Below, one piece after another: positions 1 through 9,600 of a stretch of 34,110 bases of DNA. Both the position numbers and the translations under genes were made by a program. Position 1 is the stretch's first letter; each line of letters starts with the position of its first letter. Source of the stretch: Jannaschia donghaensis (GTDB lineage: Bacteria > Pseudomonadota > Alphaproteobacteria > Rhodobacterales > Rhodobacteraceae); NCBI RefSeq assembly GCF_001403795.1, contig NZ_CXSU01000004.1, positions 1 through 34,110 of the forward strand, in the 5' to 3' direction. Under the pieces are notes generated by a model. It was not told the origin of the DNA, did no database searches, and was given only the letters and a program-made list of their open reading frames with translations.

Positions 1-524
<524 letters not shown>

Positions 525-1421
525 ATGGCAAACCTCACCCTCAAACACCTCCGCTATTTCGAGGCGCTGGCCCGTCACGGCCATTTCGGACGCGCCGCCG
601 AAGCCTCCGCCATCTCCCAACCCGCCCTCTCGGTTCAGATCAAGGAGTTGGAGACGACGTTGGGCGCCACGCTTTTCGAACGCTCCCCCCGCAACGTCCG
701 GCTGACCGCGTTCGGCGAAACCTTCGCCACCCGCGCCCGCGACATCCTGCGCGCCGTGGACGAATTGGGCGACCTCGCCCGCGTCTCCCAGGGTCAGCTG
801 TCGGGCCGCCTGCGTCTGGGCGTCATCCCCACCGTCGCGCCCTATCTGTTGCCGCCGGTCATCGCCGGGCTGGCCGCGACCTACCCCGCGCTCGACCTCG
901 ATATCCGCGAAACCATCACCCCAAAACTGTTGGAGGAATTGTCGGACGGACGCCTGGATGCCGCGATCGTCGCCCTGCCCGTGTCCGAACCGTCGCTGAC
1001 GGAAACCGCCCTCTTCACCGAAGATTTCGTGCTTGTGCGCCCCGCCGCCGACGCCGACCGCCCCATGCCCGCCCCCGATCAGCTGCATACCATGCGCCTT
1101 CTGCTGCTCGAGGAAGGTCACTGTTTCCGCGATCAGGCCCTGTCCGTCTGCGCCCTGCCCGCCGGTCGCCCGCGCACCGGCCTCGACGGGTCCTCGCTTT
1201 CGACGCTGGTGCAGATGGTCGGCGCGGGCATCGGCGTCACGCTGATCCCCGAAATGGCCGTCGCGACCGAGACGCGCGCCGCGCCCGTGTCCATCGGGCG
1301 CTTCCCCCGCAACACGCCGAAACGCACCATCGGCATGGTCTGGCGCGGCACCACGCCACTGGCCCCGCAACTGACCGCCATGTCCGCCGTCGTGCGTCAG
1401 GCGCTGAAACCCGCGCCTTGA
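525..1421 (+). CDS. oxyR: OxyR, peroxide-sensing LysR-family regulator
   Basis: This 298-residue LysR-family regulator has an N-terminal winged helix-turn-helix (about residues 4-62, with the typical AISQPALSVQIKELE recognition region) and a substrate-binding-like domain from about residue 90. The segment EEGHCFRDQALSVCA places Cys200 and Cys209 nine residues apart, matching the redox pair Cys199/Cys208 of E. coli OxyR. The later RRTIG-like segment (KRTIGMVWR) also fits OxyR. Peroxide should oxidise Cys200 to a disulfide with Cys209 and switch on katG. It is divergent from katG across 100 bp. ATG at 525 is the start that preserves the standard LysR N-terminus. Its stop overlaps the probable -35 element of the next operon. 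Confidence 0.93.
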   Translation: MANLTLKHLRYFEALARHGHFGRAAEASAISQPALSVQIKELETTLGATLFERSPRNVRLTAFGETFATRARDILRAVDELGDLARVSQGQLSGRLRLGVIPTVAPYLLPPVIAGLAATYPALDLDIRETITPKLLEELSDGRLDAAIVALPVSEPSLTETALFTEDFVLVRPAADADRPMPAPDQLHTMRLLLLEEGHCFRDQALSVCALPAGRPRTGLDGSSLSTLVQMVGAGIGVTLIPEMAVATETRAAPVSIGRFPRNTPKRTIGMVWRGTTPLAPQLTAMSAVVRQALKPAP

Positions 1422-1467
1422 TCGCGGGCGCATCTTGACCTATATGTTGGTCAACATTTTCGGAGGG
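1418..1467 (+). promoter_or_regulatory. Probable promoter, operator and RBS of the toxin-antitoxin operon
   Basis: TTGATC (1418-1423) and TATATG (1441-1446) are separated by exactly 17 bases and resemble sigma-70 hexamers; the -35 overlaps the oxyR stop codon. The -10 sits inside an inverted repeat TTGACC (1435-1440), 8 bases, GGTCAA (1449-1454). That is where a Phd-family antitoxin would bind to repress its own operon. A strong ribosome binding site GGAGGG (1462-1467) precedes the antitoxin ATG at 1472. Confidence 0.5.
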
Positions 1468-1471
1468 TTCG

Positions 1472-1738
1472 ATGACCGCCCAAGTCCCCGTGGCCGAAGC
1501 CAAGAAGACCTTCGCCGACCTCATCCGCCGCGCCGAAGCCGGGGAGGAGATCGAGCTGACGCGCTACGGCCGCCCCGTCGCCCGCCTGGTCGCGACGAAA
1601 CCGGTGCCCAAGCGCAGCATCGTCGGCCTCATGGTCGGCAAGGGAGTGTCCCCCGCCGATCCCTGGGCCGGCGACGCGGAGATCCAGGAGATGTTCGAGG
1701 AATCACTCGACAGCAAAGACAACCCGCTGAATTGGTGA
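1472..1738 (+). CDS. Type II antitoxin, Phd/YefM family
   Basis: This 88-residue protein begins MTAQVPVAEAKKTFADLIRRA and continues with EEIELTRYGRPVARLV. That is the N-terminal DNA-binding fold typical of prevent-host-death (Phd/YefM) antitoxins, including the conserved A-K-x-x-F-x-x-L-I and G-x-P-V-A-x-L/I patterns. The C-terminal half is acidic (EIQEMFEESLDSKDN) and should wrap the partner toxin and block its nuclease site. It lies directly upstream of, and overlaps by 4 bases (GTGA), the PIN-domain toxin, so the two are one translationally coupled operon. On a plasmid such a pair usually kills or arrests plasmid-free daughters. A promoter with an embedded palindrome precedes it. Confidence 0.9.
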   Translation: MTAQVPVAEAKKTFADLIRRAEAGEEIELTRYGRPVARLVATKPVPKRSIVGLMVGKGVSPADPWAGDAEIQEMFEESLDSKDNPLNW

Positions 1739-2106
1739 AGCTTCTTCTCGACACCCATATCCTGCTGTGGCTCGTTTTCGATGATCGCCGCCTCGATCCC
1801 GCCGTGCGCGATACCATCGCCGCCGCCGACATTCACGTCAGCGCCGTCTCCGTCGTCGAAGTGTCCATCAAGACGGCCCTCGGGAAACTCGTGGTCGACC
1901 CGGATCTCTGGGACCGGCTGCATGAAAGCGGTGTCACGGCGCTGCCGATAACATGGGATCATGCGCAGGTCGTCCGCGCCCTGCCCCTGCATCACCGCGA
2001 TCCTTTCGACCGTCTCCTCGTCGCGCAGGCGCAGGTCGAGGGGTTGACGCTTGTCACCGCCGACGCCGCGGTCAAACGCTACGATGTGGCTCTAATGCCC
2101 ATTTAG
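1735..2106 (+). CDS. Type II toxin, VapC-like PIN-domain ribonuclease
   Basis: This 123-residue PIN-domain protein starts at GTG 1735, overlapping the antitoxin stop as GTGA. It opens with MKLLLDTHILLWLVFDD, giving the first metal-binding Asp (Asp6). It then has Glu in VSVVEVSIK, the HHRDPFDRLLVAQA motif with further acidic residues, and LVTADAAVKRYDV near the end. This is the complete PIN acidic set, of the subfamily with the DTHxxLW start. Such enzymes are Mg-dependent endoribonucleases, often cutting tRNA, and are neutralised by the cognate antitoxin. Length is normal, so it looks active. It is convergent with parB, with only 3 bases between the two stop codons and no terminator visible. 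Confidence 0.9.
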   Translation: MKLLLDTHILLWLVFDDRRLDPAVRDTIAAADIHVSAVSVVEVSIKTALGKLVVDPDLWDRLHESGVTALPITWDHAQVVRALPLHHRDPFDRLLVAQAQVEGLTLVTADAAVKRYDVALMPI

Positions 2107-2109
2107 ACC

Positions 2110-3198
2110 CTATTTCTTCGCCTGCCCGACATCCTCCAGCAGATATTCGATCCGCTCCATCACCGCATCGATCAGGACGGAATCCACCGGCCCCTCGAAC
2201 CGGATCGCGTGGCCCTTGGCATCGTGAACGTGGCGGATCGCCCGCCCCTTAGCCAAGGCGACATAGCCGCGTTTCGGCTTCACTTCCCGTGGACGCCCCG
2301 GCTCCCCGCCGGTCCGACGCGGCGTCCGCGCCTCCCCTTCCAATGTCGTCAGCGCGCGCAGCAATTCTGCCCATTCCCGCTCCGCATCGGTGCCCAGGCC
2401 GGGGGCCAGCGCCCGGCGCAACGCCCCGCCCTGCCCCGCCTTGATCGCCGCCGCCAGCCGCAGGCATTGCCGTTCGCTCAGCGCGTTGGGAAACACCAGC
2501 ATGTCGCCCAGCTCCTCGTGCAGCAACGCGAACGATCGCACCTTCGACCGCTTCGCTTTCGACGCGGCGGCGAACAGCGTGTTGACCGCCTCCTCCAACG
2601 TGTCGAACGCGCCGTCCTGCACCGCGATCACCGCCGCGCGCCCCCGCTCATAGGACGACAGATCGGCGCGGATCTCGTTCTCCTCCACCATGGCGACCAC
2701 GGTCTCGGGCGCGCTGCGCGGCGGGCGCACGAAGGCCCGGATCGTGCCATCCGCCCCGGCCACATCGCGCATCGCGGTCAGTCGGCGAAACCCCGAAATC
2801 AGGTCATAGATCTCCGCCTCCCCGCCGCGCCGCGTCACTTCGATCGGCGTGCGCATCCCGTTGGCGCGGATCGAACTGCGCAATTCCTCCAACGGGGCCT
2901 CGGCCATTTCCATCCGGTCGCGCGACATTCCGTCGGTGTGAATCTGCGCAATGGGCAATTCCCGCACCTCCCACCCTTCGGCGCGCGCCCGGCGCAGGGT
3001 TTCGGCGTCCGCGCGGTCGCGTGCTTGCTTTTCCTGCTGCTCCACGCTTACGGGCGACGCCTCCGCCGCCGCCTCCGCCGCCACCTGCGCCATCGGCACC
3101 ATACGAGGTTTCGCTGCGAAACCTCCCTCCGCCGTTTCGCGGTCCAGCTTCGCCAACTCCTCCGCCGTCGGCGCCGCGATATCCCTGCGTCGTGCCAT
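2110..3198 (-). CDS. parB: ParB-family plasmid partition protein
   Basis: This 362-residue centromere-binding protein has a ParB N-terminal domain (about residues 78-160: LPIAQIHTDG, SSIRANGMRTPIEV, ISGFRRLTA) followed by the helix-turn-helix region around ENEIRADLSSYERGRAA (173-189), a hallmark of plasmid ParB. The N-terminus (1-75) is charged, as expected for the ParA-contact region, and the C-terminal ~100 residues are basic, then end in a likely dimerisation helix. The ATG at 3198 shares its A with the parA stop codon (TGATG), so parA and parB are translationally coupled with parA first. A perfect 17-bp palindrome lies inside the gene at 3107-3123. Together with ParA it should pull plasmid copies apart before division. 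Confidence 0.9.
   Translation of the reverse strand: MARRRDIAAPTAEELAKLDRETAEGGFAAKPRMVPMAQVAAEAAAEASPVSVEQQEKQARDRADAETLRRARAEGWEVRELPIAQIHTDGMSRDRMEMAEAPLEELRSSIRANGMRTPIEVTRRGGEAEIYDLISGFRRLTAMRDVAGADGTIRAFVRPPRSAPETVVAMVEENEIRADLSSYERGRAAVIAVQDGAFDTLEEAVNTLFAAASKAKRSKVRSFALLHEELGDMLVFPNALSERQCLRLAAAIKAGQGGALRRALAPGLGTDAEREWAELLRALTTLEGEARTPRRTGGEPGRPREVKPKRGYVALAKGRAIRHVHDAKGHAIRFEGPVDSVLIDAVMERIEYLLEDVGQAKK
3107..3123. promoter_or_regulatory. parS-like palindrome, copy 1 (inside parB)
   Basis: GGTTTCGCTGCGAAACC is a perfect 8-1-8 palindrome, extended here to 9-1-9 by flanking A and T. An identical 17-mer occurs at 3956-3972 in parA, where it is read in a different codon phase. That argues for selection on the DNA rather than on the protein. 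The size, symmetry and location fit a ParB-binding centromere site. Binding has not been shown. Confidence 0.65.
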
Positions 3199-4583
3199 CA
3201 GTCCTCCTCCTCCATCATCTGCGCATCGCGCCACCAGCACCCCAGCAACAGCTCCTTGAAATCCGCATAGGTCCGGTCGAACACCTCCCGCCCGCGCAGA
3301 TACGTGTCGCGGTTGAAGTCCTTGGGGTCGGCCTCATAGATCCCGCTCACCCGCTCCCCGGCCTGACCGACCAGCGCGGTGAACTCCTGGCGGTGCGGTG
3401 CCATCAGGTTGTCGAAATACGCCTGCACCACATTCGCCAGATCCGCCTGCTGACCCGCGTCATAGCGCGTCAGGATCGTGCGCACCGCGTCCCATTCGAA
3501 CCGCTGCTCCGGCAAACCCGCGGCGCGGCGTTGGGCGTTGTCGCCCTCTTCGATCGACGCAAAAGTGGCGTGGAGCATGTCGAAGAACCGGCCCGTGCTG
3601 TCGAACTCCAGAAAGCTGGCCCCCAGGGGCACCAACAGGATGTCGGCAGCCGACAGGGCGTTGATCGTCAGGTATCCAAGGGCAGGGGGGGTATCGAGGA
3701 AGACGATGTCGTAATCGTCCAAAATCCCTTCGCTTGCCAGGAAGTTCGGCAAAGCATCCCACAGGGGCCAATCGCGCAACTGCATACGCCAGACGGGGAT
3801 CTGAAATTCGGCCCAGTAGAGGTTCAGTTGAGCACCGATCAGGTCGATGTTGGGCCAATGGGTTTTCTGGATCACATCGGACGCCTTGGTCGACAGGGCG
3901 GCGGTCATCGTCTCGTCCAGCGGAAGGGGGGGCTGGCCGCCGGCGGCGCGGACCTGGTTTCGCTGCGAAACCGCGCGCGCGTAATCGCGGGCCAGCAGGG
4001 GGAAAACCGTGGACCATTCGTCGGGCACGTCGCCGCCGAGGATCGAGGTCATGGAGCCCTGGCTGTCGAGGTCGATGACCAGAACACGGTAGCCGTCAAG
4101 CGCCGCCGCCATGGCCAGATGCGCGGCGGTCGAGGTCTTGCCGACACCGCCCTTGAAGTTGGCGACGGCGGTGACCTTGGCCTTCACGCCCTTGGGGCGC
4201 CAGGGTTTGTATTCCTTGGTGCTGGACCCTTCGGTGGCGAAATGTTCGCGCAACGACAGCACCTCCTCCAGGGTGAACCAACGGGTGCCGCTGGACCCTT
4301 CGCCCTGGGGCAGGTCGGGGTTGGTCTTGAGGACGCGGCGGAAATGGGCGGCGGCGACGGGGATGAGGTAGCGGCAAATTTCCCAGGTGGAGAACTTGCG
4401 CAGGTGCTTGCGCCCGTCGGGGGCGTAACCGCGCTTGGCCAGTTCGCTGCGCCCGTGGGCGGATCGCGCGGCGGCCTGGGCAAAGCGGGTCGTGTCGACC
4501 GGATCGCCAAGACGCGCACCGCAGGACGCGGGGTCGAGGTTGTGATAGGGCGGGGTGTGAATGTCGGATTTGCGGGTTGTCAT
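3198..4583 (-). CDS. parA: ParA-family partition ATPase
   Basis: This is a 461-residue ParA of the long type with an N-terminal DNA-binding region. Residues 45-115 look like a winged/MerR-type helix-turn-helix (FSTWEICRYL, RWFTLEEVLSLREHF) that could repress the par operon. The deviant Walker A motif is KGGVGKTS (144-151), Walker A' is IDLDSQGS (170-177), and Walker B is in DYDIVFLDTPPALGYL. The enzyme should form ATP-dependent gradients on the nucleoid that move ParB-parS complexes. The ATG at 4583 is chosen because family N-termini resemble MTTRKSDIHTPPYHNL and the 60 in-frame codons upstream look non-coding; upstream ATGs have poor ribosome sites. It is divergent from the rep gene, with the origin between them, and its stop overlaps the parB start. 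A parS-like palindrome lies mid-gene. Confidence 0.92.
   Translation of the reverse strand: MTTRKSDIHTPPYHNLDPASCGARLGDPVDTTRFAQAAARSAHGRSELAKRGYAPDGRKHLRKFSTWEICRYLIPVAAAHFRRVLKTNPDLPQGEGSSGTRWFTLEEVLSLREHFATEGSSTKEYKPWRPKGVKAKVTAVANFKGGVGKTSTAAHLAMAAALDGYRVLVIDLDSQGSMTSILGGDVPDEWSTVFPLLARDYARAVSQRNQVRAAGGQPPLPLDETMTAALSTKASDVIQKTHWPNIDLIGAQLNLYWAEFQIPVWRMQLRDWPLWDALPNFLASEGILDDYDIVFLDTPPALGYLTINALSAADILLVPLGASFLEFDSTGRFFDMLHATFASIEEGDNAQRRAAGLPEQRFEWDAVRTILTRYDAGQQADLANVVQAYFDNLMAPHRQEFTALVGQAGERVSGIYEADPKDFNRDTYLRGREVFDRTYADFKELLLGCWWRDAQMMEEED
3956..3972. promoter_or_regulatory. parS-like palindrome, copy 2 (inside parA)
   Basis: This is an exact second copy of the 17-bp palindrome GGTTTCGCTGCGAAACC, 849 bp from the copy in parB. 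On the minus strand it encodes part of VSQRNQV here but GGFAAKP in parB, so the identity is not explained by shared protein sequence. I found no third perfect copy by eye in the window. Confidence 0.65.
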
Positions 4584-4795
4584 GCGCGATGCTCTGCCTC
4601 GATGTTCGGCGTTTTGCCGCATATTCCCCGCAAGATGACACATCGCGGGGGATGAGGGAACGCCGATGGCCGATATCTGCCCCTTCCTGTCCTGAAAACG
4701 AAAAACACACGGCAGAAAGGCTTGTATTTCTTTCAGGACTTTAAGAGTCTTTACGCGCTGCAACCCCCCGTCCTATAAAAGAAATACCGCCGACC
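4584..4795. promoter_or_regulatory. parA leader and left flank of the origin
   Basis: No gene is convincing here. There is an imperfect hairpin CCCCGC (4626-4631) / GCGGGG (4645-4650) in the parA leader. There is also an inverted repeat TCCTGAAA (4690-4697) / TTTCAGGA (4731-4738) with 33 bases between, which could be a ParA or Rep operator. A plus-strand candidate promoter is TTTACG (4750-4755), 18 bases, TATAAA (4774-4779), which would read through the iterons toward rep. The stretch 4690-4790 is richer in A and T than its surroundings. Roles are inferred from position and symmetry only. Confidence 0.4.
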
Positions 4796-4902
4796 GGTCC
4801 CCGTATGCGGGACGAAGGGACCCCGACCACGGGAGGAAAGGGACCCGTTCACGGGGCAAGGGGCCCCCGAATACGGGGGAAAAGGCACCCGACCACGGGA
4901 TC
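4796..4902 (+). repeat. Five 22-bp iterons, probable replication origin (oriV)
   Basis: Five imperfect direct repeats share a core CCCCG-NNN-ACGGG (the first copy has GCGGG). The central CCCG ends at 4803, 4825, 4847, 4869 and 4891, a spacing of exactly 22 bp each, or two helical turns. Each core is also a partial inverted repeat (CCCG/CGGG). Iterons of about 22 bp placed just upstream of a Rep_3-type initiator gene are the usual binding sites of that initiator and set both replication start and copy number. A degraded sixth unit may follow around 4911-4920. Confidence 0.8.
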
Positions 4903-5125
4903 GATTCGGCGCGATACGCGAAACAGGTCCCCAATCAAGTGAAAAAGGGTCTATTGCCCCCAGCGTACGGTGGCCGGGAAGAATCGCAACAGGCCACGCT
5001 CCGCGCTTATCCTGCAAATGGGTTCCTTTGGGCGCAGGCGGATCGCATCGCTCAAGGCACCTGAACGGGATTGGCGGTTGGGTGCTTTTGTGGCATGGAT
5101 CGGAGCACGCGGAATCGGAGGCGAC
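4903..5125 (+). other. Right part of the origin and rep leader, no gene
   Basis: Between the last iteron and the rep start is a leader of about 220 bases. An AT-richer patch (about 4919-4956) could be the melting region. TTATCCTGC at 5007-5015 matches a DnaA box (TTATCCACA) at 7 of 9 positions. An in-frame extension of rep back to 4970 is open but lacks a ribosome site and family-like sequence, so I treat it as non-coding. GGAGG at 5117-5121 is the rep ribosome binding site. Confidence 0.4.
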
Positions 5126-6448
5126 ATGGCGCGCAGCACATCGACGGGGGCAGGGGCCGCCAGGACGGGCAAGGCCGCGCGCGCCGACATCCCCCGCGAC
5201 GACCTGCATGGGTCGCTGCGCCGCGCGCAGGTCAAGAAGAACGTCGCCGCGATCCACGTTTCGGGCAAGCTGACGCTGTTGCAGCGCAAACTGTCGAACG
5301 TTCTGCTGCTCAATGCCTATGACCATCTTATCGGACGGGCCAGCCACCGGATCGACGCGCGCACGCTGTGCCTGATGGTGGGGTACAATTCCAACGACAC
5401 CGCGACATTGAAGGATGCGCTGCGGTCGTTGGCCGAGACGACGGCGGAATGGGACATGCTGGACGGGCGGGGGCGCCAGGAATGGGGGGTGTCGTCGCTT
5501 TTGTCGTTTGCCAAGCTGGTCGACGGGGTGTGCGAATACGCCTATTCCCCGGCATTGGCCGAAAAGCTGCACGACCCGGCGGTCTTTGCGCTGATCAACA
5601 TGAACATCCAGCGGCGGTTCACCAGCGGTCACGCGCTGGCGCTGTATGAAAACTGCTATCGCTTTCACCGGGTGGGCAGCACCGGATGGTGGGAGATGCC
5701 GCTGTTCCGCCGCCTGATGGGGGTCGGCGACAGTGCCTATTACGAGACATTCAAGCATCTGAACGCCAAGATCATCAAGCCGGCCGTGGCCGAGGTGAAC
5801 GCGACATCGAACATCATCCTGACGCCCGAGACGCGGCGGGAGGGCAGGGCGGTCGCCGCCATCCGGTTCAAGATCGCCGAGAACCCGCAGCTGGGCCTGA
5901 TGGAGCTGGACGACGGGGGGGCGGTGCGCGCCACGGATATCTATGCGCGCCTGCGCGACATCGGCGTGGCCGACCGCCTGGCCCGCCAGTGGATCGCCGA
6001 ACACGGGGAGGCGCGGGTCGAGGCGCTGTTGCAGATGGTGGAGGGGAAGGGCGGCGTGCGCAGCCCCGCGCGGTATCTGTCGGCGGCGATCGCGGGCGGG
6101 TGGGACGCGGAGACCGACGCGCCGCCATCCACGCCTGCGCCCACGCCGGAGGACATCGCCGCGGCAGATGCGGCCCGCGCGCGGGACCGCGCGGCGGATG
6201 CGGCGGAGGCGGCCCGCGACGCCGAACGCGACGGCCGGCGCGCGCGTCTGGACCGCGTGCTGGCGTTGGTGGAGGCGCGCAGCCCGACGCAGCGCGACGC
6301 CGACCGCCGCCTGTTCCTGAGCCGGATCGAGGATGATCTGGCGCGCGAGGATTTCGCCGCGCGCGGCTGGCGGTCGGGATTGAACGGCGCGGCCATTGCC
6401 GCCTTCTGGGAGGAGATGGAGCCGGGGGCCTTCGACGACGCCCCCTGA
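5126..6448 (+). CDS. Plasmid replication initiator, Rep_3-like
   Basis: This 440-residue protein starts at ATG 5126, just after GGAGG. After a basic Ala/Gly-rich N-terminus (1-35) comes AIHVSGKLTLLQRKLSNVLLL (about 42-62), the characteristic opening of the first winged-helix domain of Rep_3-type initiators. The second winged helix should cover about residues 160-270 (MPLFRRLMGVGDSAYYETFKHLNAKIIKPAV). Near residues 320-370 is LARQWIAEHGEARVEALL...SPARYLSAAI, a helical segment common in such initiators, followed by a long Ala/Arg/Asp-rich helix (about 385-420). It should bind the five iterons immediately upstream to start replication and control copy number. It is divergent from parAB. I am confident it is the initiator; the exact family name is less certain. 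Confidence 0.82.
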   Translation: MARSTSTGAGAARTGKAARADIPRDDLHGSLRRAQVKKNVAAIHVSGKLTLLQRKLSNVLLLNAYDHLIGRASHRIDARTLCLMVGYNSNDTATLKDALRSLAETTAEWDMLDGRGRQEWGVSSLLSFAKLVDGVCEYAYSPALAEKLHDPAVFALINMNIQRRFTSGHALALYENCYRFHRVGSTGWWEMPLFRRLMGVGDSAYYETFKHLNAKIIKPAVAEVNATSNIILTPETRREGRAVAAIRFKIAENPQLGLMELDDGGAVRATDIYARLRDIGVADRLARQWIAEHGEARVEALLQMVEGKGGVRSPARYLSAAIAGGWDAETDAPPSTPAPTPEDIAAADAARARDRAADAAEAARDAERDGRRARLDRVLALVEARSPTQRDADRRLFLSRIEDDLAREDFAARGWRSGLNGAAIAAFWEEMEPGAFDDAP

Positions 6449-6611
6449 CCGCGCGCCCTGACTGCGACGTGTTCAATTTGTGACACTTCGGGGAGACGCG
6501 GCGGTCGGGCGAATCGCCTTGTTGCCTTGCGCCGCTGGCGCTGCGCAAGGTCGATGCCAATACGCGGAGGCGGGATAACCCGCCCCGATGGACAGTGCAT
6601 TGGAGCCCCAG
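6449..6611 (+). promoter_or_regulatory. Intergenic region between rep and the giant surface gene
   Basis: Two hairpins are visible. CCTTGCGC (6525-6532) / GCGCAAGG (6543-6550) could end rep transcription, though no T-run follows. GGCGGG (6569-6574), 4-base loop, CCCGCC (6579-6584) sits just before the giant gene and could influence its translation. GGAG (6602-6605) six bases before ATG 6612 supports that start over the in-frame ATG at 6588. I see no convincing promoter hexamers and no EcfG-type promoter. Confidence 0.4.
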
Positions 6612-9600
6612 ATGACCATCAAGGCCGGTTGGGTCCGGCGGGGTCTTGCCCTGCTGGGCGTCGTGGCGACCCTGTTTGCCGCCCCCGATGCATCCGCAAC
6701 ACCCTTCACCACGACCGTGCCGGACACCGGCGTCCAATTGCCCGACAGCTATCCGGAGGCGGGCGGCGTGGCGGTCGTCCTGACGGGGGCGAACGGCAAC
6801 ATCTACTACCAGTTTTCGGACCCGTCGGGGGCCTTCGTCGGGTTCCAGAACCGGGGCACGCCGTCGCGGTTCAACGGCAACCCGTTCACCATCAACGACC
6901 CCATCAACCTGGAATGCGGGTTCCGGTCGTGTACCGATTACTTCGGCGGATCCATCGTGCGGATGGACATCCGGTTTTCGGCCTATGACGGCGACACGCA
7001 GGTCGGCGGTTTCGATTTCAACCGGATCACCCTGCGCATCAACGGCTTCGACGTGGGCAATTGGTCGGGGCGCACCACCGACCGGACCAACAATTCGGGC
7101 ACGCGCAGCTTTGGCCAGGTGTCGGGGTTCGGCAACAACACGTTCAACACCGGGTGGTTCAGTTCGACGAACCCCGCGCTCTTGTCCAACATCCTGTCGA
7201 CGAACCGGACGGTCACGCAGGTGTTCGACCAGACGCCGAACGACAATTACTGGGATTTCACGCGCGGGCCGTCGCTGGGCAATCAGCGGCTGCGCACGAT
7301 CGCGCCGGGGCTGGAATTCACCAAGACGATCACGGCGGGCGCGACCTTTGGCGCGGTGGGCGACACCGTGTCGTACCGCCTGGTGGCAAGCAACATCGGG
7401 TCGGTGGACATCGACGATGTGATCATCACCGACGACCGGATCGCGGCCCTGACCTGCGGGCCGGACAACGATCTGGAGGCGACGCCGTCGGGCAGCGCCT
7501 CGACGCCGCAACAGCTGATCTGCACCGCCGATTACCGCGTGACGCAGGCGGACATCGACGCGGGCACCATCGTGAACACCGCGAACGCGACGGGGGAGCC
7601 GGCGTTCGGATCGCTGGGCGATCTGCAGGCCAGTGCGACGGCCACCGGCCCCGCGCGCAACGATGCGGTCAGCCTGGTGAAATCGGGCGGGCCCGATCCG
7701 TTCGGCAATGCCGGATCGCAGGTGACCTATACCTTCACGGTGACGAACGACGGCAACACGACGCTGCGCAATGTGGCCGTGACCGACCCGCGCCTGTCGG
7801 GGTTCGATTGCGATCTGGGGACGATCCTGCCGCGGTCGGCGGACACGACGGACAACACCGCCAGCTGCACCGGCACCTATACGGTGACGCAGGGGGATGT
7901 GGATGCCTTCGTCAACGACGGCACGGCGCTGACCAATACGGCGCGGGTCGATGCGGACGGGGCGGCGGGGCCGGTGTTCGACACGGCAAGCGCCGACCTG
8001 GACGGGCCCGCCGCAGCCCCCGCGCTGACGGTGGCGAAGACGGCGCTGGACAGTGATTTCGGGGCGGTGGGCGACACGCTGAACTATTCTGTGGCGGTGA
8101 CGAACACCGGCAACGTCGGCTGGACCGGGCCGCCGACGGTGACGGATGTGATCCGGGGCGTCAGCCAGACGGTCACCTGCCCGGCGGGCGCGGTCGCGGT
8201 GGGGGCGACGGTGACCTGTTCGGTGGCCTATGACGTGGAGCAGGCGGATCTGGACGCAGGCGTGGTCGACAATCTGGCGACGGCGACGATCACCGTGGGC
8301 GGGCAGACGGCCAGCGGGTCGGACGGCGCGCGCGTCACCGGCACGCAGACGTCCGGCCTGACGATTCTGAAGCGGCTGGCGGCCCCGGCGGGTGCGCCCT
8401 TCGATGCCGTCGGCGACACGCTGACCTATGAATACGTGCTGACCAACACCGGCAACACGCCGGTGACGCTGGCGGCGGACGGCGTGCGCGACGACCGCAT
8501 CGGCGTGACCTGTCCGGTGCAGTCGATCGCGCCGAACGGGGGGCAGACGACCTGCACCTCCGACGCTTACGACGTGACGCAGGAGGATCTGGATGCGGGC
8601 GGCGTGACCAACACCGCCAGCGCCACCGCGCAAGACGTGAACGGCGATCCGGTCGTCAGCCCGCCGACATCGCTGACCGTGGCCGCGACGCAGCGCCCGT
8701 CGCTGGCGATCGTGAAGGTGGCCCCGAACGTGGACCCGGACGATTTCGTCGAAGGGCTGCGGGTCACTTATGAATTCACGGTCAACAACACCGGCAACGT
8801 CACCGCCGAAGGCCCGATCCGGGTGACCGACGACCGCATCGGCGCGCCGTTCGAATGTGCGCCCGGCGATCTGGCCCCCGGCGGATCGATCGATTGCACC
8901 GGCGATTATACCGTGACCGAAGCCGACGAGATTGCGGGCTTCGTCACCAACACCGCCTTTGCCCAAGGGGCCACCGGCCCCCGGTCGCCGCAGACCAGCC
9001 AGACGATTCCGCAGGAAGGGTCGCCCGCCATCGGCATCGAGAAGGAGGCGCTGACGGCCGATTTCGACGACACCTCGGACGTTTTGCAATATCGGTTCAC
9101 CGTCACGAACACCGGTAATGTCGCCTTCGACGTGCCGCGCGACACGATCACCATCGTGGACCCGTCGGTGACGCTGGATCCGGGCTGCACGCCGCCCGGT
9201 GGCACGCTGTTCGGTCAGAATTCGCCCAACACGCCCAAATCCTTCGTCTGCACCGGCAGCTTTGCGGGGCTGACGCAGGCCGACATCGACGCGGGCGAAT
9301 TCGTCAACACCGCGCGCGCCGAAGTCGAATATGCCCCCGGCGCCGGCGGCACGCCCGCGACCATCGTGTCGCCCGACAGCGCCGCGACCGTCGCGTCGGC
9401 CATCACGCCCGATTTCACCCTGACGAAGACCAGCACCGGGGCCGCCACCTTCGACACGGTGGGCGATACGCTGACCTATACCTTCGAGATCGAGAACCTG
9501 ACGAACCAGACGCTTGCGTCGGTGGAGGTCACCGACCCGCTGATCCCCGGTCTGTCGTGCGCCTTTACCGACGTCGGGCCGCGCGCGACCGTCGATTGCA

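Noticed and set aside
2209-3270. 353-codon plus-strand frame opposite parB
   Set aside because: Arg/Ala/Pro-rich shadow; parB on the other strand has clear domain motifs and is coupled to parA.
4584-4763. 60-codon N-terminal extension of ParA
   Set aside because: It lacks family-like sequence and a ribosome site and would overlap the inverted repeats in the par/rep regulatory region.
4970-5125. 52-codon N-terminal extension of the replication initiator
   Set aside because: The start has no ribosome site, whereas ATG 5126 follows GGAGG; the extension looks like origin DNA.
6588-6611. Upstream ATG giving an 8-residue longer giant protein
   Set aside because: The ribosome-site candidate GGAGG is 17 bases away with a hairpin between, while ATG 6612 has GGAG at 6 bases and gives a cleaner signal peptide.
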